Assembly (NCBI GenBank): GCA_001599355.1
Contig: BCGQ01000007.1
Coordinates: 190,620 to 254,619 of the forward strand
Direction of reading: 5' to 3'
Origin: Nakazawaea peltata
Lineage: Eukaryota > Ascomycota > Pichiomycetes > Alaninales > Pachysolenaceae
DNA length: 64,000 nucleotides
This document shows positions 1 to 10,172 of the stretch, in pieces. The notes under the pieces were generated by a model. It was given only the letters and a program-made list of their open reading frames with translations, did not search any database and was not told the DNA's origin. Position numbers and translations under genes: made by a program. Position 1 is the stretch's first letter. Each line of letters begins with the position of its first letter.

Positions 1-571
1 CTAGCGGAGAGATCCGCGGCCGTTTAGATATTAGCTTAATTTAGAGTTGTTTTACTATAAAGAGTATGGATAAAAATGATGTGTAAGGTTCTGATGGTGA
101 GGTGATAGAGAGTGATCATTTAGTGGTATTTCATGATAGATAACTATGTACCCTGGCTAGTTCGTTTAGTATACTTTATGGTAAGTATTTATTATATTCA
201 ACCCTCGTAATACCCGCTCGTAATATTACCACTTCGTTTCATTCAGTATTTCATCTCCACTATCTTTAGCCTATCCCCTGGTCATCTGTTCCAGATCACT
301 CGTAATTATTAAGTCGTGCACGCTCAAAATACAACAAAAAAATACCGTAAGGGTTACCAAGACTTACCTGCATTAACTTGCGTTATCTGCCCCCTCTTGT
401 TATCTCTTTTCCTAGCCCAAAACGGCTGTAAGCGCAGGATTTTGCGGCGCGCCACACTCCTTATCTAAGCACCGCTTGGATTCCCTGTTTCGGGTGGAAG
501 AGTATTTATTATCTTGAAAATCACACGGGCATCGCAAGTATTGTAATCATCGCTGGAAAGCTGGTTTTAGC
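1..571. other. Upstream region of the first Zn2Cys6 regulator
   Basis: No credible ORF is seen. It holds a CGG-N6-CCG site at 5-16 and one copy of the recurrent word GTCGTGCA at 313-320. The last 250 bases before the ATG at 572 are AT-rich and look like an ordinary yeast promoter. Confidence 0.6.
5..16. promoter_or_regulatory. CGG-N6-CCG inverted repeat, possible Zn2Cys6 site
   Basis: The sequence reads CGG AGAGAT CCG. Inverted CGG triplets with a 6-base spacer are the known target form of Ppr1 and UaY, regulators of pyrimidine and purine use. It lies 556 bases from the regulator start and at the window edge, so which gene it serves is unknown. A chance match is possible. Confidence 0.3.
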
Positions 572-2647
572 ATGTTTTCGACTTTCACAAAATATAACTT
601 AGACAAACCTTTAGAGATCCGTAAGGCATCTATTGATGTGCCACCTTCGGCCAAGACGATGATTCGTGGTGGGTACGGTGTTGTTGGTGAGCCTGGAACA
701 GATCTCATGGGATCCGACACTGGTGTTGGTGATAACGACCCTCGTGGCAGCTTAAGATCTAGATATGGATGTATCACTTGTCGCAAGAAGAAGAAGAAGT
801 GTGATGAACAAAGACCCGTTTGTGGACTTTGTCAGCGTCGTAATCACTGCTGTGAATGGAAACCTCCAGGAACTGAGCGTCGCAATAAGAGAAAATTGAA
901 CGGTTCGGACGAACTGGGGCTTCCTGAATCTCTGGATCAGTTGATGGTATTTGATTCTCTCTTGGATTTAAACGGATCTGCTTATGTGGGAGAATTCTCT
1001 ACTGGGGGTCCGGCCAATAAGAAGCACCTGAATGGGGCCGTCACAGCTCAGATTCATGAGATCACTCTGGATGAAACTGTCGATCTGGTGATTGAAGCTG
1101 AACCTACTCAGATCACTATTTCGTCACTTCCTTCCCCTACAACTGCCGTAGCTACCGAACTGGCACTTCGCTCACTCAAGAGAGTCATCGATCTTCATGG
1201 GTCTGACGTCAATTTGGAGGATGAGTTCAAATTCACCGACCTTTCTGATGAAGATTCTGGAGAAGGTTCTTCCAAGCTGGTTCTGGAAATCCGCACAGAC
1301 TCCCCTTCAGATATTTTCAATTATTACTCTTCCCCTCCTATTATGCTGTCGGTTTCTTCAGGCCTCACGAAAGATCTTGACAAGCAACTGATCCATTACC
1401 TTGACTACTACAAAAATTGTGTGGCCACTACAGTGTCATTAGCTCCGGCTGAATCTAACTACTTTTTGAAATTCTATCTCCCATTGCTGGCCTCTGAGAA
1501 ATGTGTCTTATATAGTATCATCGGATGGGGAGGAACCTTCTTACAAGGTTCCAAAGACACCATTGCATACTCTTGTTACACTCAGAAGTCGATTCAGTTA
1601 TATAAGAAGAAGTTGCTGAGCCAAAAGAAATTGGATAAATCCGATATTCTCGTATTACTCACTACTCTCTCGATCTTATCAGCACTGGAGATCTGCGTGG
1701 GTGATGTCAAACAGTGGTACGTATTCTTTGACGAGTTATACCAAATCATTAAGCAATACGGGCTTAAACAATTGACGAAGGACTTTGCAGGATCCAATGA
1801 ACTTCGTTGGTTGATCTCTTGTTTCTTATACCACGATGTGTTATCGAGTAAATCTGCTTCTCAAGGAACCTGTTTCAAAGCTATTGAATACACCCAACTG
1901 CTTCAACAACTGCCAGAAGAGAACCAAGATCTCATCTACAATGATATTCTTTTGAAATTAACTGAAGAAGACTACGGTGCTGACCCCCTTCAAGGTTGTG
2001 TCAAGCCATTATATATGATCATCTGTGAGATTATCAACGTGTCTCTGCTGTTAAAGAAACAGAGAGCCGAACTTGATGAGATCGAACTGGAGATCATGAG
2101 ACAACCTGAACCAGCCGATGATGATATCTCCGAGTTACGCTCTCGTCGTTTCAAATTGAGCCATAGTGCCCAAATCGAATTCCAACGTCTTGAGTCCAAG
2201 ATCATCGCTACCAAACCTAACGATATCCTGTTGTCATACATTCATGACCCTAAGGAGTTGGAGTGGCATCTTACTTTGTTCGAGTCTTATCAATTGACCC
2301 TGCAGATGTACTTGAGAATGCTCGTCTTGCATACCCCTCCTTCCAACTCGGAGATGCAGATCTTGCAGCATAACCTGGTGAACTGCATAAATGTGTTGAT
2401 CGGTTGTAAAGTGCAGGCTTCTATCTGTTTCCCATTATTAATTGCCGGCTTGCAATGTATCCACCCAAGTGATCGTATGTTGATGAGAAAGGACTTCCAA
2501 TACATGATCGATCATTTCCCGGTGATGAATTTCAAACTGGCCAAACAGATTGTCGAAGAAGCTTGGAGATTGAACCCTGCTGGTGAGAGATATGTTGATT
2601 GGACTCAGATCACTCAAGAGTTTGGATGGGATTTATGTGTATCGTGA
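572..2647 (+). CDS. Zn2Cys6 transcription factor, Fungal_trans_2-like
   Basis: A 691-codon gene for a nuclear DNA-binding regulator. The zinc cluster is at residues 67-94 (Cys67, 70, 77, 84, 87 and 93 or 94), with a lysine run in the first loop and a basic linker after it (TERRNKRK). It sits unusually far from the N-terminus, after about 65 residues of uncharacterised leader. The C-terminal two thirds are helical. The pattern ELRWLI..FLYHDVL resembles the activation and regulatory domain of the Uga3/Lys14/Arg81 group, often nitrogen or amino-acid regulators. The start is the first ATG of the frame. The gene converges with the second regulator at 3148-5352 and opens a stretch holding a dipeptidase, a hydantoinase and two permeases, so a role as pathway regulator is likely but inferred. 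I do not recognise a one-to-one orthologue. Confidence 0.85.
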   Translation: MFSTFTKYNLDKPLEIRKASIDVPPSAKTMIRGGYGVVGEPGTDLMGSDTGVGDNDPRGSLRSRYGCITCRKKKKKCDEQRPVCGLCQRRNHCCEWKPPGTERRNKRKLNGSDELGLPESLDQLMVFDSLLDLNGSAYVGEFSTGGPANKKHLNGAVTAQIHEITLDETVDLVIEAEPTQITISSLPSPTTAVATELALRSLKRVIDLHGSDVNLEDEFKFTDLSDEDSGEGSSKLVLEIRTDSPSDIFNYYSSPPIMLSVSSGLTKDLDKQLIHYLDYYKNCVATTVSLAPAESNYFLKFYLPLLASEKCVLYSIIGWGGTFLQGSKDTIAYSCYTQKSIQLYKKKLLSQKKLDKSDILVLLTTLSILSALEICVGDVKQWYVFFDELYQIIKQYGLKQLTKDFAGSNELRWLISCFLYHDVLSSKSASQGTCFKAIEYTQLLQQLPEENQDLIYNDILLKLTEEDYGADPLQGCVKPLYMIICEIINVSLLLKKQRAELDEIELEIMRQPEPADDDISELRSRRFKLSHSAQIEFQRLESKIIATKPNDILLSYIHDPKELEWHLTLFESYQLTLQMYLRMLVLHTPPSNSEMQILQHNLVNCINVLIGCKVQASICFPLLIAGLQCIHPSDRMLMRKDFQYMIDHFPVMNFKLAKQIVEEAWRLNPAGERYVDWTQITQEFGWDLCVS

Positions 2648-3147
2648 TGTATAGGATTTATATGAATTATGTTGATGAAGATGATGTAGTGAGAGGTGTA
2701 GCGTGGATCAAGGGGTGGATTTCAATTTGACCTTGAACTCTTTAGCCCCTTTACCTGTAGCCCCTTTTCAACTTGCGTGACCAAATTTTAAGTTTACCCC
2801 TTTACCCCTTTTCACTCCGTCCTTTCGCATTAGCCCCTTTTACGCTTAGTCTTTAGTCCCTTTTCACTTCGTCACTTTCGCATTAGCCCCTTTACGATTA
2901 GCCCCTTTACGACTAGCCCCTTTTTAACAATAAAATCCCGCAAACCTTATTTCAATCAATATAAAAGGGGTAAAGAATCTCCTGTTCAAGCCCAATCACC
3001 ATCATTCACTACTTAATATTGTCTACACCCTGTCATTATACATATGTTCATTGCAATATCTGCCTATTATACATTTATACGACGGTAATTTCGTCTTTAT
3101 ATTCAAATTATCATGCTGCAACCTTGAATTCTACCCATGATCATATA
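2648..3147. other. Convergent intergenic region between the two regulators
   Basis: Apart from the CCCCTTT array it is AT-rich 3' flanking sequence. The short ORFs here have no coding character. Confidence 0.6.
2741..2930. repeat. Degenerate TTAGCCCCTTTTAC tandem array
   Basis: CCCCTTT occurs eight times exactly and once as a variant in about 190 bases, mostly framed as (T)TAGCCCCTTT(T)AC, with spacers of 7 to 40 bases. It lies between the 3' ends of two convergent regulator genes. CCCCT is also the core of the stress-response element, but this is not a promoter position. Confidence 0.7.
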
Positions 3148-5352
3148 CTAATAAGTAATATGATCATAATCACTCTCATCAAAATATTCCTCCTTAGCAA
3201 GATGATCCCACAGCATGTCAAGTCTCTGTAAAGTATATGTTGCCACAGTCATCCCCTTGTCGACAATATCGGTCAAGTATTTAGTCAATTGTTGTCTTAC
3301 TGGTCCAGGTCTTGTACAAAGCAGCAGAATGAATAACGGCCAATGTGCTCCAACAGATTGAGATTCCTGATAAGGCATATCTCTGACGCAATCGGCCACT
3401 TGGCTACAAAGCAGCTGTAATCTTTCCGAATAAATTGGCTCCTTCAAAAAAGTCACCAAAATGTATAGTTTCAAAGCGTAGATGAATGCTTTGTTTGAGC
3501 AATATAAAGTAGCCCTTTGGTTCACATCTTCAATGGCACTCAAATCAAGGTCCATTTTCTCAATAACCTCGAGATTTTCCCATAACTGTAAGCAACGGTT
3601 CGAATATTCGTATTGCTTATGCTCTGGAATCGTTACAAAGGCACAACTAGATCCAGAAACAACAACATTGCACTCCTGTCTCAATTCGACAATGATCTCT
3701 ATTAAACGACCAAAAATAGTGGTCACATATCTAGACGAACCCTTGACCAAATTCACATGGTCAACTATGACAGGATCACAGTAACTATTAATTCGGAAAA
3801 GTTGTTGTAAATGAGCACGATCTCTGATAATTCCTCCTCCAGGAGCAGAAATCCACAGAAGTGATTCGGCGTACACGAAAACATCTTTGAGGAAATAGAA
3901 CAAGTTAAATGCTGTATCTGAAATGTATGGGTCGGTAGAATACTGTGGATGGTGCTGAATAAGCAGTTGTTTCGATGGGAAAAGTGAGTCAAATCTTTGA
4001 ATCAACAGCGAAGCACAGTTCAAGTGTTTACGCCAGGCATTCAGTGTCGTCGACGTATCGACCGAGTAAAAGAGCACAACCACACATAACAAACTAACCA
4101 ACTCATAAGGGTTGTGAGTGCTAATGTTGGTTATCAACAGGTTGATACATCTCTTCAAATACTCATTCTTGATGTTCACCCAATGTTCATCCTGTGGCCG
4201 AATCACCGACAATGCATAACCGGAAATCACATATACTAAGTCACTGAGAATAGGATATTGGGGAGCCAACAGTTGCATCCAGTCGATCAACACATTTTTA
4301 TCAGCCATAGGACAGTATATATAATTTCCAGCGCATTTGGATTGGCGGAAGAACGCATTGACAAACTTTTCCGCCTTTGGATCGTCGAATGCGAGAGAAG
4401 GGTCGATGAGAAATGGGTCATTCAATTCAATAAGTTTTGATAATTCTTCTGGGGAGATCAAATCCCAATTAAAGATGAAAACATCACTCTCCACAGTCTT
4501 GGTGGGGATCACAGGGGTTACACTGCGTCTTTCATCTGCCAAGATTGTTTCCAAATATTTCAAATCAATGTTTTGAAGTCCATCGCTGAAAGAAAATATG
4601 TTATGTGGCGAGTTTGAAGCTGAAGGTGTTGGATGATGAACAACGTCATTCCATAGAAGGTCTTCAGTTTTGATAAATTGGTTATTATCGTGTTTTTGGG
4701 ACATCTGAGTATCGAAAAATGTCGGTTGGGTGCTCATAGTGAGATTTAACAGACCCGAAGTATTTGAATGAGACTCACTACTGGCACTTGAAGTACTGCT
4801 GTGATGATTCCCAATGAATTGTTGTAATTCTTGTGCGTTCAGGTGTTCATCCTTCACAACTCTGTTACCCACAGAGTCACTAGGAGAGAGCGAAGCTTCT
4901 TGCAGTTTTTTCAGTTTGGCCATGTTCCTAGATGATGGCAGTTTCGTTCCGTTCACGAACTGAAAACTCGTCTTTTCGGTCTTTACCTTTGGTTTACTCT
5001 CAGGTACACTGTTATGTATACTCAAATTGTTGAACTGCATGATAGTCCCACCTGATGCAGCAGCTCCCGCCGCCCCAGCTGATGGGGAGACAGAAGAAGA
5101 CGCTGAAGCTGGCCCAGAAAGCATTCCCGATGAAGCTATAGAGTTAGATCCTCCTCCATCACCGCTATCATTCACGCTGAATACGCCAGTGCCAGAACCA
5201 GCATTGAACTGGACAAATAATCGTCCATAGTCACAATGAAGCTTCCTTCTCTGACAGGTCGAACAAACCGGTTTAAGTTCGTCACACTTTTTATGCGATT
5301 TCTTACAAGGTAGACACCCAGACTTCCTATATTTAGTATTTGTCACACCCAT
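3148..5352 (-). CDS. Zn2Cys6 transcription factor, Lys14/Uga3-like architecture
   Basis: A 734-codon gene with a classical N-terminal zinc cluster at residues 13-40 (Cys13, 16, 23, 30, 33, 40; spacing C-2-C-6-C-6-C-2-C-6-C). A Ser/Gly/Ala-rich low-complexity linker (about 55-105) and a long Ser/Asn-rich segment follow, then a helical domain from about residue 290. The stretch LVSLLCVVVLFYSVDTS followed by WRKHL is typical of the Fungal_trans_2 middle domain. The start is the ATG at 5352, ten codons before the cluster. The gene is divergent from the M19 dipeptidase with a 0.5-kb shared promoter, which makes it the best candidate regulator of that gene. The inducer and target motif are unknown. 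CTG codons are read as Ala. Confidence 0.87.
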   Translation of the reverse strand: MGVTNTKYRKSGCLPCKKSHKKCDELKPVCSTCQRRKLHCDYGRLFVQFNAGSGTGVFSVNDSGDGGGSNSIASSGMLSGPASASSSVSPSAGAAGAAASGGTIMQFNNLSIHNSVPESKPKVKTEKTSFQFVNGTKLPSSRNMAKLKKLQEASLSPSDSVGNRVVKDEHLNAQELQQFIGNHHSSTSSASSESHSNTSGLLNLTMSTQPTFFDTQMSQKHDNNQFIKTEDLLWNDVVHHPTPSASNSPHNIFSFSDGLQNIDLKYLETILADERRSVTPVIPTKTVESDVFIFNWDLISPEELSKLIELNDPFLIDPSLAFDDPKAEKFVNAFFRQSKCAGNYIYCPMADKNVLIDWMQLLAPQYPILSDLVYVISGYALSVIRPQDEHWVNIKNEYLKRCINLLITNISTHNPYELVSLLCVVVLFYSVDTSTTLNAWRKHLNCASLLIQRFDSLFPSKQLLIQHHPQYSTDPYISDTAFNLFYFLKDVFVYAESLLWISAPGGGIIRDRAHLQQLFRINSYCDPVIVDHVNLVKGSSRYVTTIFGRLIEIIVELRQECNVVVSGSSCAFVTIPEHKQYEYSNRCLQLWENLEVIEKMDLDLSAIEDVNQRATLYCSNKAFIYALKLYILVTFLKEPIYSERLQLLCSQVADCVRDMPYQESQSVGAHWPLFILLLCTRPGPVRQQLTKYLTDIVDKGMTVATYTLQRLDMLWDHLAKEEYFDESDYDHITY

Positions 5353-5854
5353 TCGGACCGCGTCTGTACCTTCTTCGTGAACCGTATCTTGTCTTGCTTT
5401 GACTAGAAGTATGTGTTAGCTCTCTTCTGCTCTGATATTTTGTCGTGAAATTGGGTATGCACGACCTATTTTTAGTGTTGTGTGGGGGTAATGGGAGGAT
5501 TAACTGAGGTTGAAGGGGATTCTAGTAGGAGACAGATGGAGCTACACTTTCTACCAATACTCTTTGATAGGACCGAAATAAATTTACACCAAAGAAATGC
5601 TAGATCATAATTGTGAACTCATTTCTGGAATCTTCAGCAATATCTTTCCCATCCAGTCGTCAGCTACTAATTTATCTATCTCATCTGGTGTTGTGATGCA
5701 GAGAGAAAAAAAACCTTGTTTTTGATATTATGCTACGTACGGCTTCGATGCTTCCTCGATGATCTAAACGAAATGCGATGACTCAGGAGTGAAAATTATA
5801 TATCAGTAGATGTTTCGCAACCCCACTCGAGTTCTAACCCATTTTTCAAGATCC
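5353..5854. promoter_or_regulatory. Divergent promoter: regulator 2 / dipeptidase
   Basis: No ORF is seen. It holds TGCACGAC at 5458-5465 (reverse of the recurrent GTCGTGCA word), a related GTCGTGAA near 5442, and a TATATAT stretch at about 5797-5803. That TATA-like stretch lies only about 10 bases before the ATG at 5810, which favours translation from the ATG at 5855. Confidence 0.55.
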
Positions 5855-7117
5855 ATGTCGTCATTCACACCAAATTCAGAGCATGTGCTGAGATTGGAAG
5901 CTCTCATTAAAGAGACTCCGATCACTGACACTCATAATGATTTCCCTTACTTACTTCGTACTCAATTGCACAATGAGTTACATGCGGATAACGATGGCTT
6001 TAAGTTCACGAACGTGTTAACCTCTCATACTGATCTTCCAAAATTGAAGGCCGGTAAGGTGGGGCTCCAGTTTTTCTCCTGTTTCTTGGACTGTCCAGAG
6101 GAGAACTATCTCTACCAAGACTTCAACTTGAAAAATACTATGGTCAGAGATACTTTAGAACAAATTGACGTTACATTCAGAGTGGTCAATGAGTACTCCA
6201 AGGATCTTAAATTCGTCGAGACTGTCGACCAACTGTTACTGCTGTACAAAGACGAGGGAAAGATTGCCATTCTGTTGGGAGTAGAAGGTTTGCACCAATG
6301 TGATACTTCTTTGGCTGTCTTAAGACAGTATTACAGACTTGGTGTACGTTATATAACCTTGACCCACAACTGTGATAATCCTTTCGCAACCCTGGCTTCT
6401 TCTGTTCGTGAAGGTATGCCAGATAATGGACTTACCGAGTTTGGTGTCTCTTGTGTTAAAGAGATGAATAGATTAGGTATGCTTGTAGACCTTTCCCACG
6501 TTAGCTATAAAACCATGGTGGACGTGTTGAAGATCACCAAAAGTCCAGTGATTTTCTCTCACTCTTCTCTGTATTCCTTAACTCCTAATTTGAGAAATGT
6601 TCCAGATGATGTTTTGAAAATGGTGAAAGAGAATGGAGGTGTTGTCCAAGTAAACTTCTATCCACACTTCATTACACCAACAGGTGATGCTAAGGCCAAT
6701 ATTGACGACGCTGTTAATCATATTTTACATATTGCTAAAGTTGCCGGATGGGAACATGTCGGTTTTGGAGCCGATTTTGACGGTGTTGAAATTGTCAGTG
6801 AAGGTCTCGAAGATGTCAGTAAGTATCCGACCTTGATTTACAAGATTATGGAGGCCGGTGCTACCGATGAACAAATTAGAGGCATGATTGGAGGAAACCT
6901 ATTACGTGTCTGGAGACAGAACGAGAAAATCCTGCACGCTTTACAGAACCAAGGTGAACCAATTAACGAGAAAGAATGGGCCGGAAGAAGATGGGAATTC
7001 CCTGAATCCACTCAAGATATGTTTGAACTTTACCCTGGGGCCAAGCTGTTGCATAAGGAAACTACTGTCTGGAAAGACGAATACTTCAAAAAACCTGAGG
7101 AGACTCAAGATAAATAA
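5855..7117 (+). CDS. Membrane-dipeptidase family (peptidase M19) enzyme
   Basis: A zinc dipeptidase of the renal dipeptidase family, 420 residues from the ATG at 5855. The reading frame also has an upstream ATG at 5810 adding 15 residues (MFRNPTRVLTHFSRS), basic and hydroxylated like a mitochondrial presequence. However, a TATA-like stretch sits about 10 bases before that ATG, so the downstream start is preferred. Metal-binding motifs of the family are visible: DTHND near the N-terminus, GVEGLH, VDLSH, the IFSHSS motif and GFGADFDG. There is no obvious secretion signal or GPI signal, unlike the mammalian enzyme, so a soluble intracellular form is likely. It ends only 22 bases from the 3' end of the hydantoinase gene. 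Hydrolysis of dipeptides or of N-acyl/dehydro-dipeptide products in the same pathway is an inference from context. Confidence 0.88.
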   Translation: MSSFTPNSEHVLRLEALIKETPITDTHNDFPYLLRTQLHNELHADNDGFKFTNVLTSHTDLPKLKAGKVGLQFFSCFLDCPEENYLYQDFNLKNTMVRDTLEQIDVTFRVVNEYSKDLKFVETVDQLLLLYKDEGKIAILLGVEGLHQCDTSLAVLRQYYRLGVRYITLTHNCDNPFATLASSVREGMPDNGLTEFGVSCVKEMNRLGMLVDLSHVSYKTMVDVLKITKSPVIFSHSSLYSLTPNLRNVPDDVLKMVKENGGVVQVNFYPHFITPTGDAKANIDDAVNHILHIAKVAGWEHVGFGADFDGVEIVSEGLEDVSKYPTLIYKIMEAGATDEQIRGMIGGNLLRVWRQNEKILHALQNQGEPINEKEWAGRRWEFPESTQDMFELYPGAKLLHKETTVWKDEYFKKPEETQDK

Positions 7118-7139
7118 TTATTAATTATACATTATTACT

Positions 7140-10100
7140 TTATTTCTTTGGACCAAACTCATCGACAATCGATACTGGTTTAATGTAGGATCCAATAGGG
7201 TTATAAGGAATATTTTCAAATAATGGTCCGAAGGAGGCAGCTCCTCCGAATTTAAGACCTTGCTCAGTGGTCCATTGAGGACTTGGACTGAACAGAATCA
7301 AGAAACATTGGATACCATATCTATATTCTTGGGTTCCAATGGCTTCACCGGTGTCAGCATCGACTACGGTGAACAAATCTGGGGCAGAGCAGACAATCTC
7401 CAATTTGGAGTGGTCACCCATATCAATGGAGTCTGACTTGAAGCAGACAACGTTCTCATTCTTGAAGAGGATCTTGTAGTAAACGGTCTTGTTGTCTTCT
7501 ACAGCTTCGAAGTAACACTCTCCGTAAGTGTAACCTCTTTCAATCTTCTTGTCGATCTTGACGATCTTAGCCCTGAAGATGCATTTGGCACATTGCTCTC
7601 CACCAGCACTCTTGACAATGTGCTCTGGAAGTGCCTCAATGTCGGACTTCAGTCTCAGGATCTTGACAGCACGTCCAATTCTCCAAGAGAGAGAATGGAC
7701 ATTATGGACAGTTTGTTGAATCATTTCCTTTGGAGTCAATGGAGGGTCACAGAACAGGAATTGGACACCATGGTAGTTGAACATATCTCTTTGAATGGTC
7801 TCGGTAAAGAAATCATTCTTGGTAGATGCCAATAAGATGGAATTACCATTACCATCACAACACAGAGTGGTCTTGAAAGCATTCAAAGTTGGAGCAAAGA
7901 CAGAAGGTAAGGTTTGGAAGATGGCCAGATACAGACGACCCATTAAATCAGCGTCGACAGTTGGGACATTAAGATTTCCAGAAGCTCCAGCAATCATACC
8001 TTGTAAACCGTTATCACCCCCAATTTCGAATGGGAAGACGGCATCAGCTTTCTTACCTAACCATCTGGTCATCAATTCTACACTTTCCACTAATTCAGGA
8101 CCATGTAACTTCTCACCGGAGATGGAAGGAGATCCACAGTAACCAAGGTTAAGAATAGTTCCCTCAGAGCCTTCAGCAACGTATTTAGGAACATCCTCTA
8201 CAGTAATAAGTCTTACAATCTGTCCTTCTCTAAGCATGTTTCTCAAGACAAGGTGACTTCCATGAGGATCTCCTCCTCCACCACAACCCAAGATATACAG
8301 ACCAATTACAATATACTCCAAGTCCAACTCGGATAAGATCCATTCACGGTTTTGGTTGACTGTTGGAGTATAAGTTTCGTGGTCAATGTCGGCTACAGCC
8401 TCAAACTTCTTGGTCTCTTGTAACAGAGAGTTCTTGTAGATCTTAGAACCCTCTACAGAAACATCCAAGACATCTTCACCGTCCTCATCAGATGTGGAGT
8501 TTACAGAAACGTTATCATAGTCAAACTCTCCCACAACTTTCACCTCAAACTTATAAATCTTGTCCAGATATGGAATAGGCTCGTTAAATACGGCCACTAC
8601 TTCAATAGACTCTTCAACAGCACCTTTAGCCAACAATTTCTCACGGGCTTCCTTGAGTAAAGTCTCCAGGTATTCATCTCTTTGTTTAGAGTTTTCGATG
8701 ACTTGCATCTTAGATATGGTCAGAGAGATCATTGGTAACAGAGAACCAATGGCATTGGCTACTTGGAAATATGGAGGTCTTAAAACTACAGACAGACCTT
8801 CTAATTCGGTTGGAGCAATGAAAGAACCTCCTCCTACTAAGATGACCAGAATTGGTTCCGGAGAAGTTCTCATTCTGTCCAAGATTCTCTCCAAATTCAG
8901 TTTCAATTGGTTCTTAAATAATCCAATATACTCCGAATTGAACTTATTTTCTACTTTAGAGACATCCCCAATATTGTAGATAGAAGATGAAGTTTTCAGG
9001 GATTCCATGTTTTGCAGGATAGTGACATCGGTCAGAGTGACAATTTCACCACCAAATACCAAACCTTTAGTGACAATATCGGCTCCCACAGAATCTGGAC
9101 CGATGGTGATCTTGTCGTTAGAGTCGTTCAGTTGTCTAACAATACTTCCACCTCCGAGACCAATACTTTGTACATGAGGCATGGAGAAATTCATTCTAAC
9201 ACCCCCAATAATGCTATAAGTTGAGCTTTGACGAGGGAATCCAGTACTCAATAACATCCCCACATCGGTGGTAGTACCTCCTACATCACAAACTAAGACG
9301 TTGTGTCCTTTTACAGAGTCATTACTTGAACAGAGGAACAGGGCACCACGCATAGAATTGGTAGCACCAGAAGAGAAGGTTCTAATTGGCAGTTCCATCA
9401 GTTCCTTGGCTGTCAAAACTGTTCCATCATTTTGAGTAAGAAGAACAGGACAGTCAAGTCCAAGATTACTAACAGCAGTCTTGAAAGATGTGATAATCTT
9501 TCTGGCGAAATTTTTGATTGCAGCATTCAAGACAGTAGCATTCTCTCTTTCTAAATATCCAATACCAGCAATAGTATGAGAGAGAACAACATCCAGAGTT
9601 GGAATTTCTCTTTTTACAATCTCCAGCAGTTTAAGTTCTTGTTCCAGAGTCATTATGGAGAACATTCCTACAATAGCGATTGTGTTGATTCCGAGGTCTT
9701 TGATCTTTGTACAATGCAGGACGATTTCTTGCTCGTCCAATTCATTAATTTCATTACCATCTACCTGACAACCACCTTGACAGAACCCAATGTAACCATT
9801 GACAATCTCCAGTAAACCTTCAGGGAAGTCACAGAATGGGGGAGACGACCTGGAATACAGGGAACAAAGTCTCAAAACGGCAACCTTATCTAATCTAGCC
9901 CTATCTTGTTCTATAACTGCATTTATAAAATGAGTAGTACCGATAGTGACAGAGATAATCTCATCCTTGGCGACCTTGGAGTCCTCTTGCTCGAACAATT
10001 GAGTGATCAGGTTCTGAATTCCGTCGGAGACATCAGGTGTGGTGACGGATTTATGCCATGAGATAACACCATGTTGATTCTCCAGCGATGTATTACGTGG

Positions 10101-10172
10101 GTCAAGTAAAACAGAGTCAGTGTTGGTGCCTCCGACATCAATACCAATGAGATATTTCTTACTGGCAGTCAT
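7140..10172 (-). CDS. Hydantoinase/oxoprolinase (HyuA-type) fused to DUF917
   Basis: A 1010-codon protein with two modules. The N-terminal half (about 1-560) is an ATP-dependent hydantoinase/5-oxoprolinase A domain. It has the actin-fold phosphate loop IGIDVGGTNTDSV at 9-21, IGTTHFINAV, QNDGT, the FSSGATNSMRGA motif, a second DVGGTTTDVGML loop and GLGGGS. The C-terminal module (about 620-990) begins with ILGCGGGGDPHG and matches the DUF917 family often fused or adjacent to HyuA. The family hydrolyses cyclic amides (hydantoins, 5-oxoproline). It is far shorter than a full 5-oxoprolinase (about 1280 residues) and lacks the HyuB half, so it is not the glutathione-cycle OXP1 enzyme. Its 5' end faces the first NCS1 permease across a 1.25-kb divergent promoter with a GATAAG site next to its start. 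Confidence 0.88.
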   Translation of the reverse strand: MTASKKYLIGIDVGGTNTDSVLLDPRNTSLENQHGVISWHKSVTTPDVSDGIQNLITQLFEQEDSKVAKDEIISVTIGTTHFINAVIEQDRARLDKVAVLRLCSLYSRSSPPFCDFPEGLLEIVNGYIGFCQGGCQVDGNEINELDEQEIVLHCTKIKDLGINTIAIVGMFSIMTLEQELKLLEIVKREIPTLDVVLSHTIAGIGYLERENATVLNAAIKNFARKIITSFKTAVSNLGLDCPVLLTQNDGTVLTAKELMELPIRTFSSGATNSMRGALFLCSSNDSVKGHNVLVCDVGGTTTDVGMLLSTGFPRQSSTYSIIGGVRMNFSMPHVQSIGLGGGSIVRQLNDSNDKITIGPDSVGADIVTKGLVFGGEIVTLTDVTILQNMESLKTSSSIYNIGDVSKVENKFNSEYIGLFKNQLKLNLERILDRMRTSPEPILVILVGGGSFIAPTELEGLSVVLRPPYFQVANAIGSLLPMISLTISKMQVIENSKQRDEYLETLLKEAREKLLAKGAVEESIEVVAVFNEPIPYLDKIYKFEVKVVGEFDYDNVSVNSTSDEDGEDVLDVSVEGSKIYKNSLLQETKKFEAVADIDHETYTPTVNQNREWILSELDLEYIVIGLYILGCGGGGDPHGSHLVLRNMLREGQIVRLITVEDVPKYVAEGSEGTILNLGYCGSPSISGEKLHGPELVESVELMTRWLGKKADAVFPFEIGGDNGLQGMIAGASGNLNVPTVDADLMGRLYLAIFQTLPSVFAPTLNAFKTTLCCDGNGNSILLASTKNDFFTETIQRDMFNYHGVQFLFCDPPLTPKEMIQQTVHNVHSLSWRIGRAVKILRLKSDIEALPEHIVKSAGGEQCAKCIFRAKIVKIDKKIERGYTYGECYFEAVEDNKTVYYKILFKNENVVCFKSDSIDMGDHSKLEIVCSAPDLFTVVDADTGEAIGTQEYRYGIQCFLILFSPSPQWTTEQGLKFGGAASFGPLFENIPYNPIGSYIKPVSIVDEFGPKK

